DNA of 64,000 nucleotides from Skeletonema tropicum (GCA_037178625.1 CM074146.1:1426001-1490000), one strand, 5' to 3'; positions 1-10,654 are shown, counted from the stretch's first letter. The notes: generated from the sequence alone by a model not told the origin. A program made the numbers and translations.

Positions 1-371
1 AGGTCTGCATTAAATGTATACATTATTACTTTCAACCTCTTCGTTTAGTTGCATTGCAATAAGTACTTCTATGCATAAATAATGTAGTGCGGTATTAAGG
101 TGCGCTGTCACTGGGGCACCAGACGGGCACAGGGAGGCAGCTTGTAACAGGCTTGTACCCCGTAAGTAGACAGGGCCTTTTGTGCCCAGTGTAAAAATTA
201 CACTGAAATTTGATCCACTTGTACTTTTTTTCTTTCACAGCAAAATCCTACCGCCGTATCCTTGCCCGCCAAAACTAAGACAGGTGTCCTTCACCATCTT
301 CATCTTCAAATAAACACCTGAAACAACATCATGTCGACATATCAGCAGCCAAAGTCCTGCTAAGAATAAGA
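1..371. other. no gene seen
   Basis: I see no convincing coding sequence, RNA gene or repeat here. It is the presumed 5' flank of the Cys/His-repeat paralog that starts at 372. Confidence 0.4.
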
Positions 372-674
372 ATGGCATCACCAAATAAAAGAAGTGATAG
401 CGATGCCGATGATGATGATATATGCGTCTTGATCTACAGAGAGAGTCAGCGAAGAAAGGCGGAGGCGGCGGCTGCAGTTGAGAGGAAGAAGACATCAACT
501 GCTTCAAACCATCAGCGAAGGTCAACTCGAGGGAAGATACAGGGTCGAAATCAAGATAACGCATCAGCGGTAAGTCAAAGGTCATTGAAGAGGAAGAGGC
601 AGTCTTCGTCAGGAGAGGAAGATCGAATCCGAACTAAGGTGGCCATCGTAGGTCAAAAAATTGTCGACGTGTAA
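372..674 (+). pseudogene. truncated paralog of the Cys/His-repeat gene at 1565
   Basis: A 100-codon ORF begins ATG-GCA at 372. Its first ~45 residues closely match the gene at 1565: both have MAxPNK, an acidic S/D run, then DDICVLIYRESQ and RKAEAAAA, followed by a basic Ser/Thr-rich stretch. The paralog at 1565 goes on into repeated Cys/His modules, but this copy stops at 674 before any module. Between about 870 and 935 one degenerate module can still be read (Lys-Gln-Cys-Ser-Lys-Glu-Gly), so the copy probably once had the repeats and decayed. No function is known from the sequence. A GTAAG donor-like site lies inside the ORF near 570, so a spliced form cannot be excluded. Confidence 0.55.
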
Positions 675-1132
675 TGCTTGTGCTGCTTTTCTGCATCATG
701 CAGTCATCTTGTGCACAAACATTGATTTTAGTCCAAACATGTACCTCATATCCTCTTTAAAATGTTAAGCGCAACGGAGAAGCGGCTAATTATCCTGTCC
801 AAAATGCGTCTCTTCTTTCACTTTCGTCCTCATCTCTAGAGAGCCAGACCTTACAAATGCCAACCCAGCTGCTGAGACGTTCAAACAATGTAGCAAAGAA
901 GGATTCTCAAATCAGGTTCAGACTAAGGTATATATGGGGTTTTCGCAGCAAAAGGGCTGAGGCTTGGGAGGCGTACCTAAAAACGTGATGCTACGTAGGA
1001 ATTGGTAAATGAAAGGGCGGGTTTAGACATAACAGTAGGTTTAATCGTGTAGCGCATAGCAGTTGAACTACGAGAAAGATGAGTGGCGCTCTCTTGCCCC
1101 AAAAAAGTCATTCTGCCTGGGTAATCCTTTTC
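675..1132 (+). other. decayed 3' part of the 372 paralog, then spacer
   Basis: Around 870-935 the + strand encodes one recognisable but broken Cys/His module (ETFKQCSKEGFSNQ). The rest has no supported gene. The segment ends at the 8-bp target duplication (1125-1132) of the MITE. Confidence 0.4.
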
Positions 1133-1493
1133 TAAGGTTTTGGGTATTCGGCACTGCCGGATTTGCCGTTTTTCGGTGGCCATATTCGGCACTCCGGGCA
1201 CTCGTCGGCACTCAGCTGTTTTCCTTATATCTTGGTCAATATTGGGTGTTTTTTCATAATTAAAAATTTTTACATACTCTACTCTACGAGATCTATCCAA
1301 AACTGCAATAAAAAGGATGATTTTGTGATTATCTCTAGAAGAAAATATTTTTCGGCTCACCACTTCCAACTGGGAATGGCTATCAAATGGGACCGTCTCC
1401 AACTGGGAATGACTATCAAATGGGACTTTTTACACCCCACTGCCGAATGACTGCCGAATCTCGGATTTTGACTGCCGAATACCCAAAACCTTA
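1133..1493. mobile_element. MITE with 21-bp terminal inverted repeats and 8-bp target duplication
   Basis: The left end reads TAAGGTTTTGGGTATTCGGC (from 1133) and the right end (1473-1493) is its inverse complement. The 8-mer TCCTTTTC flanks both sides (1125-1132 and 1494-1501). At 361 bp with no ORF of its own this is a non-autonomous DNA transposon. The 8-bp duplication fits hAT-type elements, but the terminal motif is not a classic hAT start, so the superfamily is left open. The inside holds a direct repeat of about 25 bp (CAACTGGGAATG..TATCAAATGGGA) near 1366-1425. Confidence 0.8.
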
Positions 1494-2213
1494 TCCTTTT
1501 CCGCGATCCAAATCTGAAACATCATCATGCCAATGTATGTCATCGAAGCAGCCGAGCAAAGAAGATGGCACCACCTCCCAATAAAAGCAGTGAAAGCGAC
1601 GATGATGATGATGATGATATATGCGTCTTGATTTACAGAGAAAGTCAGCTGAGAAAAGCTGAAGCGGCGGCCGCAGCTGTCAAGAGAACGAAGACATCAT
1701 CTGCTTCAACCCATCATAAAGCTTCCAGTCAAACCTCTACTCGTAAACGATCACCGGTTAATAGCCGGAGCGAAGTACCGTTGCATCGTTCACAACACAG
1801 AGGTGCTTCGGGAGGAATAGAAGGAGAATCTTGTTCAGTTGGCGATCGGCCACTGAAGAAGAAGCGCTTCTGCTCTGTTGATGGGTGCACAAAACAAGCC
1901 AGGAAAGGAGGAGTGTGCTGTAGGCATGGGGCAAAGGTAAAGATCAAACGATGCAGCAATGAAGGATGCGCAAATAAGGTTGTCCAAGGAGGCGTGTGTA
2001 TAAAGCACGGTGCAAAGGTCAAACGCAAACGATGTAGCGAAGAAGGATGCACCAGTCATGCTCAGAAAGGAGGAGTGTGTATGAAACATGGAGCAAAGGT
2101 GCACCGATATGAATGCTCTGCTGATGGGTGCACAAACAGAAGAGTCCAGGGAGGAGTGTGCATGAAACATGGAGCAAAGGTGCACCGATATGAATGCTCT
2201 GCTGATGGGTGCA

Positions 2214-2751
2214 TGTCAACTTATGTAAGAAAGCAGATGAGCGCAACCGCAATCGTACCAGTATGTCATCAATGGTACACTACTTATGGATATTGAAGAT
2301 ACTCATATCCCGATTAATGGGAATCGTCCCATTTATCTACCGCAAGTTGAACGTCGAATCTTCCGCGATCGTCGGTTCAGCAGAACTTATTTTCCCGCCA
2401 TATCTTTACACAAGATACTAAATCCAATGACCATGGCGCTCACAACACAATCAATAATAAGAATAATGAAATAGTAATAACTACGTTGGAATACATCCGC
2501 TGCCTCAAGGCACACTGTACTACATCAATACTTCGATAGTCGAGTAGGACGCACAACAGCAGAGCTTCAGTGCTTCGTGTCCGGCTTAAGATAGAATTAG
2601 ACGTCTCAACACTGCCTTCGTTTCCTGGTACTCTACGATCCTCCTTACAAGTCCACCGATCTCGCTCCGATCCGTGTATCCGCCTGAATGTTCGCTTAGA
2701 TTATCCCGACTCTGTTTGACGGTCTTATGACAGATAATTCTCAACTTGAAA
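2214..2751 (+). repeat. 5' LTR of retrotransposon 1
   Basis: 538-bp direct repeat of 5466-6003, differing at only a few bases by eye; the near identity implies recent insertion. Confidence 0.88.
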
Positions 2752-2976
2752 GATTATCAGTTCTCGTGCTTTAACAATAGCTTCAGATACACCGAAGAAT
2801 TATCTGTCAAGCCTTAGTCGTTGAGTCTTATGAGAAAATCCAACTCTCCCTGATTTAAGTGGACTCCGTTTTGCCAGGCAAACACCTTGCTTAATAGGCC
2901 TTCCTTTCATACCAAGTGGACACCCGTGATAGCTGCTCAATACAGCATAACATCTTTATCTGACGCCGATATCATC

Positions 2977-5673
2977 ATGCAGGAGGATCAACTTTCTTCT
3001 TCACGTGGCGATGTTACTGCCGATGAGGGTTTTGTAGACGCTTCTTTAGAGACCAGTGATGGTAGTCGAGATGCTAATATGGAATCTGATGTATTTCGCA
3101 GAGGAAGGTGGCGGAGACCGTTATCCGAGTTTTTGGATTTACATCAAGTCCTGTTTTCTACTGAAGGGATCATATCTACACGTTTATGGATTTACGTGTC
3201 TTCTGAAGAAGTGGATATCTACCATGTGGTGGACCGTCCTTTGTTAGTAATGGGTCTCTCCTTATTAGGAAGTCAAGAGGATAAATGGTGGATTGTCACC
3301 GTGTACAGGCCTTTGCCCGCACTTAACCCGGCATCTCTCTCGATTCGATCGGTGCTTCGTCTAGTTGTCTGCTTAGGAACCCGACATTATATTCTCGACA
3401 CTTCTACATTGGGTGGAGACAAATTGATCGCAGTTATTATTCTTCGCATCATGGATCCTTCTGAATTCAGTACTTTGGTAACTCCTTCTGGTGTTAATAC
3501 CAACATTTATCCATCTATGGATACACGTCCTATCGGTGTTATAGTTTGTCTTCGACAACATGACCTCAGCGCCCTTTCGATGACCCTATTCTGGAAACTC
3601 GATATTCAGTTCCTGGGCACAAGTTCTATCAAGCGACAGCATATCGATGTTGTTATCTTTGGTGAGCATCGTCACATCGCAGATCATCTACTCGATGGTA
3701 CTCATGACTTCCTAGTTGTGAATAGAGGAGTGATGTTTTTCAGTTGTGAGGGACTCATACTTACACATTATCTCTTGAGACTATGGGGAGTAATGGTAAT
3801 CTTTAGTGTCGACTTTATCTGGTTGCACGATCTTTCGCAATGGACACAACATGTTCGATACTATAATCAACTTGTGACCAAGATTCATGTTGCGTGGGGA
3901 GATGTTTTGCAATCGACGTATGCATTACTCGGGAGAACGGAGACACTCTTGACATCTACTACAAGTATCGATGTCTTTCAAGACGAATCCAGTGGTGTTA
4001 TTATCACTCACAAGTACCAGAAGATTGATCGTTGCATGATATTTGCTCACAGTTGTCACAACTCCGATCACACATCCAACAAGATCTTGTTTATTACCAT
4101 CGCTTGGTCTGTACTTGAATTACTTGTACGATATGATCCTTCGCACATTCAAGGCTATGCATTTGTTCGTGGCATGATATCTTATGTCTCTACAGCTTTA
4201 GAGCTACTGCGATATCACAAGATGATGATTGGAGAGTACTGTCCTGTGAAGATGCGATACTTTATTAATTTAGAGTTTCTTTTGTCCTGCGAGATGAATG
4301 GGGAGCAAGTTCTACTCTATAAGTTGATGGACATCCAAGAAGATTCTGCCGTTGGAAGCCAAGTTGTTGTTTGTTCTCCTGCTGCGAAGATTGAATTTTA
4401 CCACCATCGAGCACAACTAGTCGATGCGGAATGCAATGCACTTGTTCTTAAGTCCTTACAAGACTTCGCTGCTCAGTTCTATTCACATGATTCTCGAGAC
4501 CTTGCTGATAGGATCTATATCGTCGTCGCTTGCAGGTTGCATCGTTTTTCGTTTGCGGAGATTACTCGAGGTTATCGACAGTATCACGTCTTGCTTCGGA
4601 ACGTCATCATCAACAACGTTTTCTTAGATCGACATCATTCTGTCATGGTTACTGCTGAGGAATATGGGGAGACATCATCATCTACTCGACTTCATCATAT
4701 CATTCGTCCGACGGAAGATACTTCCTTTTGCAAATCTTACAACATGCTTGCTTTACTCGGTATTGCCGTGAGAGAAAATATTATTCGCAATCAAGTCAAT
4801 TCGGTTCTTCATCCTGATCTTGTCAGTTACGAACGTCATCGTCTCGGTCTCAATCATGGGGAGCGCAGCAAACGTGCAGCTATTCAAGAACTTATTGATG
4901 CATCACGCACATATTACCACGAAATCATCGTCGGAAGCAGAATTATCACCCGGTGCAATCGGCTCTATGATGGATTCTTTGTCGATATCTTTGTGTGTGG
5001 CTTCAGGTTCTTTGTTAGAAGTCCCGAGAGAGGGTTCTCTTCAAGTGTTCGCATTTTTGATGAATACGACCAACTTCATTACCAAGTCGCGGATGACCGT
5101 ATATACCTTGAAGTTCAAGTCAAAAACGGCAATAGGCCCTTCTCACAAGTCACAAACGGCAATAGGCCCTTTGCAAACAATCACAATGCTTTATCATCCA
5201 CATTTTCTATGGCCGATCTACATCTACCTAGTCCAAAGGAGGAAGAACTACTCATCCAATACCCTACACCTACAGGACAGATCAAGGATTATCAAGACCA
5301 TACACCTACAGGTCAGATCAATGATTATCAAGAGCTACTGGAAATACCAACCATTATGGAAACAACTTCACACAATAATAAGTTTACTGCTCAGATGTTC
5401 TTTGAGATTAGCGATTACTTGTTGAAGTGGGAAGTCTGGAATACGATATACGTTTGGCTGGGGAGTGTCAACTTATGTAAGAAAGCAGATGAGCGCAACC
5501 GCAATCGTACCAGTATGTCATCAATGGTACACTACTTATGGATATTGAAGATACTCATATCCCGATTAATGGGAATCGTCCCATTTATCTACCGCAAGTT
5601 GAACGTCGAATCTTCCGCGATCGTCGGTTCAGCAGAACTTATTTTCCCGCCATATCTTTACACAAGATACTAA
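2977..5673 (+). CDS. long unknown ORF inside LTR retrotransposon 1
   Basis: The frame is open from before 2887 to 5673 with the first ATG at 2977, giving about 898 residues. The last ~70 codons are LTR sequence. The N-terminus is acidic and Ser-rich; the rest is rich in Leu, Ile, Val, His and Tyr. I find no CCHC knuckle, protease DSG, integrase HH-CC or reverse transcriptase YVDD motif. The hexamer GGGGAG recurs through the ORF (near 3786, 3895, 4301, 4663, 4858) and again as the tract before the 3' LTR. The long open frame may reflect a coding cargo of a non-autonomous element, or simply low stop density. Function unknown. Confidence 0.45.
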   Translation: MQEDQLSSSRGDVTADEGFVDASLETSDGSRDANMESDVFRRGRWRRPLSEFLDLHQVLFSTEGIISTRLWIYVSSEEVDIYHVVDRPLLVMGLSLLGSQEDKWWIVTVYRPLPALNPASLSIRSVLRLVVCLGTRHYILDTSTLGGDKLIAVIILRIMDPSEFSTLVTPSGVNTNIYPSMDTRPIGVIVCLRQHDLSALSMTLFWKLDIQFLGTSSIKRQHIDVVIFGEHRHIADHLLDGTHDFLVVNRGVMFFSCEGLILTHYLLRLWGVMVIFSVDFIWLHDLSQWTQHVRYYNQLVTKIHVAWGDVLQSTYALLGRTETLLTSTTSIDVFQDESSGVIITHKYQKIDRCMIFAHSCHNSDHTSNKILFITIAWSVLELLVRYDPSHIQGYAFVRGMISYVSTALELLRYHKMMIGEYCPVKMRYFINLEFLLSCEMNGEQVLLYKLMDIQEDSAVGSQVVVCSPAAKIEFYHHRAQLVDAECNALVLKSLQDFAAQFYSHDSRDLADRIYIVVACRLHRFSFAEITRGYRQYHVLLRNVIINNVFLDRHHSVMVTAEEYGETSSSTRLHHIIRPTEDTSFCKSYNMLALLGIAVRENIIRNQVNSVLHPDLVSYERHRLGLNHGERSKRAAIQELIDASRTYYHEIIVGSRIITRCNRLYDGFFVDIFVCGFRFFVRSPERGFSSSVRIFDEYDQLHYQVADDRIYLEVQVKNGNRPFSQVTNGNRPFANNHNALSSTFSMADLHLPSPKEEELLIQYPTPTGQIKDYQDHTPTGQINDYQELLEIPTIMETTSHNNKFTAQMFFEISDYLLKWEVWNTIYVWLGSVNLCKKADERNRNRTSMSSMVHYLWILKILISRLMGIVPFIYRKLNVESSAIVGSAELIFPPYLYTRY

Positions 5674-6003
5674 ATCCAATGACCATGGCGCTCACAACAC
5701 AATCAATAATAAGAATAATGAAATAGTAATAACTACGTTGGAATACATCCGCTGCCTCAAGGCACACTGTACTACATCAATACTTCGATAGTCGAGTAGG
5801 ACGCACAACAGCAGAGCTTCAGTGCTTCGTGTCCGGCTTAAGATAGAATTAGACGTCTCAACACTGCCTTCGTTTCCTGGTACTCTACGATCCTCCTTAC
5901 AAGTCCACCGATCTCGCTCCGATCCGTGTTCCCGCCTGAATGTTCGCTTAGATTATCCCGACTCTGTTTGACGGTCTTATGACAGATAATTCTCAACTTG
6001 AGA
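5466..6003 (+). repeat. 3' LTR of retrotransposon 1
   Basis: 538-bp copy of 2214-2751, preceded by the GGGGAG purine tract and followed by the GTGCA target duplication. Confidence 0.88.
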
Positions 6004-6256
6004 GTGCACAAACAAAAGAGTCCAGGGAGGAGTGTGCTTTAGGCACGGAGCAAAACGCAAACGCTGCAGCAGTGAAGGGTGCACAAATTATGCTAAGGAA
6101 AGAGGAGTGTGCATCGGACATGGAGGAAAGAGAACATGCAACATCAAAGGGTGTACAAATCATTCCAATATAGGAGGAGTGTGTAGAAAGCATGGGGCAA
6201 AGGTAAAGCTACAATATGCGGAAGCGAAGGGCTGTCAGAGGAGGAGTGTGTTATAG

Positions 6257-6810
6257 GTTATAGGCATGGGGCGAAAGAGAAACGATGTAGCAAAGAGAGC
6301 AGCAAAGCTGAAAAGAAAGGAGTGTGCTATAGGGATGGGGCATATTGCAATACTTATGACGATTCTACTGCATTTGAATTAGAATTCGATCAGACTAATG
6401 CAACTCAATTCAACCGAATGATTATGCTCCTGGGCCTTACAACAGAGTTCCGGGAGAGGTGACCATCGCATGTCAAGAAAAAACGGAGATTTAACACTTG
6501 TTTGCTAAATCTCTTCCTTTTGCAGCCGTCTCCTTGTTAGTTTGATGCCCTCTGAATACCGAGTACTTCGTGAAAGTCAGCATTGCATATATAGATGATA
6601 AGTAACATCCAGTGGATGCTAATATCAGACCTGGGGAATGCATCTCTTTCCTTCTTTTCCTTAACAAGTCAATATTGGATAAGTAAGCAGTTTAAGAGTG
6701 AGATGTAATCTATGTCAGTTGTATATGCGCAGGTGTCTTCACCAAGACCAAGTAAGCGTCAGTTTCATGATTTGAGTTTTCTCCAGCAATTACTCCACTT
6801 ACTCTGCTCT
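6257..6810 (+). other. degenerate tail of the Cys/His-repeat gene, then spacer
   Basis: To about 6460 the + strand still shows broken modules (GVCYR, KRCSK, KGVCYRDGAYC) and a short acidic C-terminal stretch ending in a stop near 6460. This suggests the original gene extended further and decayed by frameshift. From 6460 to 6810 no gene is seen. Confidence 0.4.
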
Positions 6811-7011
6811 GATCCTCGTTTGGCTCCATCTTCATGAGAAGCGTTATCCCCTCTCAGCTATGTCGTAGATCGAAGTTGAAGCCTTCCACACGTGTACTGC
6901 TACTGGTCCACTACTTGCGCTGCTGAGCCGAGTGCAATGCTTCCCACGAAGCGTTCAATCTGCTGAGACTATAATAGGATTGGCTCCAGCTCGGTTTCGA
7001 TTGGAATCCAT
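6811..7011 (+). repeat. 201-bp direct repeat, copy 1
   Basis: Nearly identical to 7677-7877 (one base change near the start). Copy 2 leads directly into the DNA2-like coding remnant, so copy 1 is probably a duplicated piece of that gene. Confidence 0.8.
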
Positions 7012-7676
7012 TCATAGTGAATCTGTCTCTGTCTCTGTGTAGTCAGTCCTCTCGCTGAGGCTGAGCTGAGGATGACGAGTAATACATATACATTAATTAG
7101 AGAGTGATGGATCTTCTACCTTCGTCTTGTGCTTGGGTCAAAGAAGGCGAGTTTAGGTGTAGTCGAGCGAAGCAGAGCTTGCCTGTTTGGTTCGATATCC
7201 TCAAGGGCAAGGGAATTAGAAGAGGTGAAGGCAGTTTCAGCGCAAAACAGCAGCAGCAACGAAGAAGTAACAAAGTAAGTACATAAAATATGCAGTTTAT
7301 AGTGTTTGTCTGGTCCCGATGCGACAGGAACGACCATACCACTGTGACAGCTCGTGTTCCACTGTCGGGCCAGGTTAGTACTACGGTGGGGGACCATGTT
7401 GGAATCCCTAGTGTTGTTCTTTTGCTCCTTTTGACACTCATTTTGGCCACTACCCTGTCTACAATACGATACATTATTGCACTTACTACCCGCCTTCGCC
7501 CTTTCCCTTTCTTTTACTCGGCCTTCGCTCTTTCAGGTTTGGTGGCCGAATTTCGCTTCACTTGAGAGAAGTCGTGATTAAGATAAGAAGCTGGCTGCGT
7601 TGTATTGTATGTCTCATCGTCCGTCTATCTTCAGTCATCCAGACGTATATGAAAGATGTCGAGAGTTCAACCTGCT
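7012..7676. other. unassigned sequence between the direct repeats
   Basis: 665 bp with several short ORFs on both strands, none with a recognisable domain. It could be an insertion with a large duplicated flank, or the interval left by a tandem duplication. Confidence 0.35.
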
Positions 7677-7877
7677 GATCCTCGTTTCGCTCCATCTTCA
7701 TGAGAAGCGTTATCCCCTCTCAGCTATGTCGTAGATCGAAGTTGAAGCCTTCCACACGTGTACTGCTACTGGTCCACTACTTGCGCTGCTGAGCCGAGTG
7801 CAATGCTTCCCACGAAGCGTTCAATCTGCTGAGACTATAATAGGATTGGCTCCAGCTCGGTTTCGATTGGAATCCAT
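7677..7877 (+). repeat. 201-bp direct repeat, copy 2
   Basis: Partner of 6811-7011. It appears to encode a decayed part of the DNA2-like gene (a reading similar to STRVLLLVHY, then a broken RIGSSS..SIGIH stretch), with stops and frame changes. Confidence 0.75.
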
Positions 7878-8069
7878 ACACAAGCTGCTGGCTCAGAACA
7901 TTGCACTTGAAGCTGGGTACTTGTACGAAGCCAAATGCCGATGTTCTCTTCAATGTTGTAACTTCAGCACGGGTTGTAGGTGTAAGTGCTCTTACTGCGC
8001 CACGCAGTTTTCTATTGGCGGGGCAAAAGTTTGATGTCGTCGCAATCGTCGATGAAGAAGGACAGATAA

Positions 8070-8494
8070 TATCACAAGATGGAAAAGTGAGATGTAGTCA
8101 TCTGCAATAATAAACAAGCACGGTTATACCACAGATACGGTTACTCACTCAACTATCAAATGTGGGCGTCTGTCTTCAGTAGACAGATATGTTTACAACC
8201 CAACTCGACTAACGAAGTGTACAATATATATAAGCCAAAGGCCAATAAATAACGTAGTAAAGAATTAAATTAAAGAGAAAAAGAGTGATTGCTACTAGAC
8301 GGTAGATCGCCATGGTGATGGAGACAAGCAGCTGTCAAAAAGATCTCTTCAAAAGTGATGACGCGTCGTCAGATACCGAATACCGATGCATCTGGTGACG
8401 AACAGAATTCTCCAAAGAAGACCCACATCCATAAAATAAGATGCATATCCCGAAATAGATCCGATACACAAGCGTAATTCGTACTCATGTGACA
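8070..8494 (-). repeat. 3' LTR of retrotransposon 2
   Basis: 425-bp repeat of 9424-9846, placed 3' by the minus-strand purine tract beside it. Confidence 0.88.
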
Positions 8495-8518
8495 CTCCCC
8501 TGCAATTAGCTTTGGGTA

Positions 8519-9136
8519 TCATAACAGATCTTGAAAGAGAAGACGGAAGAATCGACGAAATATGAAATTCGACATCCTTCGTTCGGAAGATAAATGGGAC
8601 ATTTCCCATCGATCGAGGCATGAGTACATAATAGTTCTCAATACCAAAAGAAAATAATGTACGGTGACTCGGCAACGTACGAACAGAAACTTGAAGACAA
8701 TTGATACCATCCAACTTGGTAATGAATGCAAAGTATGTGCTCCCCATAGATGTACCGAGTTTGATACTACCCAACTTGATAATAAATGCGAAGTAAGTGC
8801 TCCCCATAAGTATATCCAGTTCAAAATGATTGCTCCCCATGATTTTTCCCATGGAGTTGGTGATAGATCTTGATAAATAATAATCATCTCATGAATCTTC
8901 GCCTGAATAGGCAACTTGAGTTGTTCCTTGATATGATCCGGTAGATCTTCATCGTTAGAACCGTTCCGCCATTTAAGGCTATTGACCTTGTTGTGATCCT
9001 TCATCAAACCAATAAGCTCACGATAGGTGGTGAAACCGAGGCTAGATAGGCATGCTCTGATGGGAATCTTGTCGTCGAGGATGACCGAAACGACATGTGT
9101 CAACAAAGAATCGGAATTATTCCGAGTAGAAGTCAT
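8519..9136 (-). CDS. truncated Copia-type gag N-terminus
   Basis: ATG at 9136 opens a 205-codon frame. The first ~95 residues (LLTHVVSVILDDKIP, then YRELIGLM and SNDEDLPDHIKEQLKLPI) resemble in layout the N-terminus of the larger gag-like ORF at 12208-15093, which likewise begins with a short helical segment, then an SDEDD-like linker. The remaining codons run through a direct repeat of about 60 bp (near 8700-8830) that contains TATGGGGAGCA blocks. They are probably untranslated 3' region rather than protein. No capsid core, zinc knuckle or pol remains. Confidence 0.55.
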   Translation of the reverse strand: MTSTRNNSDSLLTHVVSVILDDKIPIRACLSSLGFTTYRELIGLMKDHNKVNSLKWRNGSNDEDLPDHIKEQLKLPIQAKIHEMIIIYQDLSPTPWEKSWGAIILNWIYLWGALTSHLLSSWVVSNSVHLWGAHTLHSLPSWMVSIVFKFLFVRCRVTVHYFLLVLRTIMYSCLDRWEMSHLSSERRMSNFIFRRFFRLLFQDLL

Positions 9137-9423
9137 TTTGAGTGACTATTCACGGTGTTCGAATCGATCTCACGGACGGATTGCAATTAAATCCTTTCAC
9201 CCGCTTCTGTGGTGAACTAGTACTTGATGTCTCTAAAGCTATTCCGCTAGCTCCAGTCTATCACTGCCGGGACCCCCAACAATGAATACCCTTCTATGGT
9301 AATCGGAACGAATATCTCAGTAGGTAAGGACCTGTGCTTAATCAATTATCACTCCACAACTCCGGCGGAAATGAAATAGCTTCGGATGACTAAGCCGGGT
9401 TTCTCTCACGAGAGGTGTTAATC

Positions 9424-9846
9424 TATCACAAGATAGAAAAGTGAGAAGTAGTCATCTGCAATAATAAACAAGCCGGTTATTCCACAAATGCGGTTACTCA
9501 CTCAACTATCAAATGTGGGCGTCTATCTTCAGTAGATAGATATGTTTACAACCCAACTCGACTAACGAAGTGTACAATACATATATAAGCCAAAGGCCGA
9601 TAAATAACGTAAAGAATTAAATTAAAGAGAAAAAGAGTGATTGCTACTAGACGGTAGATCGCCATGGTGATGGAGACAAGCAGCTGTCAAAAAGATCTCT
9701 TCAAAAGTGATGACGCGTCGTCAGATACCGAATACCGATGCATCTGGTGACGAACAGAATTCTCCAAAGAAGACCCACATCCATAAAATAAGATGCATAT
9801 CCCGAAATAGATCCGATACACAAGCGTAATTCGTACTCATGTGACA
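9424..9846 (-). repeat. 5' LTR of retrotransposon 2
   Basis: 423-bp repeat of 8070-8494; the minus-strand primer-site-like GATTAACACC begins just inside it, at 9423. Confidence 0.88.
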
Positions 9847-10654
9847 GATAAGTCAGCCTGCTATGTAAGGTGCAATCATGGCGGCTGATTCATTTGTATT
9901 GGTTGGAGATCACATGCAACTTCCACCGCTTGTAGTGAGTGAGGTGACCGACCAAGCTGGGTAAGTTTGGATATCTTCTGTCTTCCCCGCATGCAATATA
10001 TCTTGCTCTGGAAGTCCAACTCTCTACTATTGTACCCTGCTTTGTCTGAATAGGTTACGGTGAGTCCATGCTCATTCATCTCTCGGAAGGATTCCCCGAT
10101 GCAGTGGCCAAACTGACGATGCAATATCAAATGAACGAGGACATGTGTCATTATCCCAACGTCGTCGCGTACAAAGGATTGTTCAAGTGTGGCCGCAACG
10201 ATGAGGTAAAGAATCAGAAGCTCTGATTACCTGTCACTCCCAAACAACAAACATATCCCGGCATGAAGTGGATTGAGAGAGTCGTCAACCCCAAACGTCC
10301 CGTCGTATTCCTCGATTGTACGGCCAAGGAGAGTCAGGGCCCAGTGAATACTGCAGAGATATCTTTAGTGGTGCAATTCGTGAGAGCGCAATCAGGTTGC
10401 GGCCTATCACTGACTTCGATTGGTGTTATTACGCCCTTACAATCTCAGCTGCGTGCTCAAGAAGACAGTCTTAATTTGATGAGCAACAGTGGGCTTGAAT
10501 TGAGCACAATTGATCGGTTTCAAGGAAGATATAAATCTGTGGTGTTCATTTCTCTTGTTAGGAGCAATGATGAAGGCAAGTCGGGGAGATTGCTACAAGA
10601 CTTTCGCCGTCTCAACGTAGCGTTTTCACGAGAGCCAAACACAAAATGATTATA

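Larger units (their letters stand above)
2214..6003 (+). mobile_element. LTR retrotransposon 1 (Copia-like), target duplication GTGCA
   Basis: Two 538-bp long terminal repeats (2214-2751 and 5466-6003) are nearly identical. They begin TGTCAACTT and end in an imperfect inverse (AACTTGAGA). The 5-mer GTGCA flanks the element at 2209-2213 and 6004-6008. A purine tract (GGCTGGGGAG) sits directly before the 3' LTR, which fixes the + orientation. A segment beginning GATTATCAG..CTCGTG follows the 5' LTR and resembles the same position in the two other LTR elements here. No gag, protease, integrase or reverse transcriptase motif is recognisable between the LTRs, so the element looks non-autonomous. 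Confidence 0.88.
1565..6256 (+). pseudogene. Cys/His tandem-repeat gene split by an LTR retrotransposon
   Basis: Coding starts at ATG 1565 with an acidic Asp run, DDICVLIYRESQ and a basic linker. It then has modules of about 25 residues, each of the form C-S-x2-GC-x4-6-GGVC-x-HGAK. Four complete modules lie between about 1868 and 2175; the fifth is cut at 2213 by the LTR element. After the element the reading frame resumes at 6009 and two to three more modules follow to a stop near 6256. The intact gene would have had about seven modules. Such arrays recur in diatom proteins and resemble small zinc-binding knuckles (C-x4-C and C-x-H spacing), so nucleic acid or protein binding is plausible but not shown. 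Because the element adds its own codons, the upstream half now reads into the LTR and stops at 2296. Confidence 0.75.
8070..9846 (-). mobile_element. LTR retrotransposon 2 (Copia-like, mostly deleted), target duplication GATAA
   Basis: LTRs at 8070-8494 and 9424-9846 are near-identical direct repeats. In minus orientation they begin TGTCACATGAG and end TTGTGATA. GATAA flanks both sides (8065-8069 and 9847-9851). A GCAGGGGAG purine tract precedes the 3' LTR, read on the minus strand at 8495-8503. GATTAACACCTCTCGTG follows the 5' LTR. Only about 930 bp lies between the LTRs, with the start of a gag gene, so this is a non-autonomous deletion derivative. It sits in the DNA2-like gene between the Walker B remnant and the following ISQPA segment. 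Confidence 0.9.
7840..10650 (+). pseudogene. DNA2-like SF1 helicase, broken by insertions and frame changes
   Basis: DNA2 is a nuclease-helicase acting in Okazaki fragment maturation and DNA end resection. Fragments in order: ARVVGVSALTAPRSFLLAGQ and FDVVAIVDEEGQ (7960-8066, Walker B region, normally DEAGQ); after the LTR element, GAIMAADSFVLVGDHMQLPP (9874-9935); GYGESML and TMQYQMNEDMC (from 10054); then VVFLDC, SIGVITPLQSQLRA, STIDRFQGRYKSVVFISLVR and RRLNVAFSRE (10269-10635), matching the C-terminal SF1 motifs. Introns are likely at 9961-10053 and 10206-10268. Damage: an LTR insertion at 8070, an in-frame TAA near 9871, one splice junction (9960/10054) needing a one-base change to keep frame, and a frameshift at about 10631 before the expected RAKHK stretch. 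The E compound element follows at 10655. The N-terminal nuclease and Walker A parts are not seen. Confidence 0.8.
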
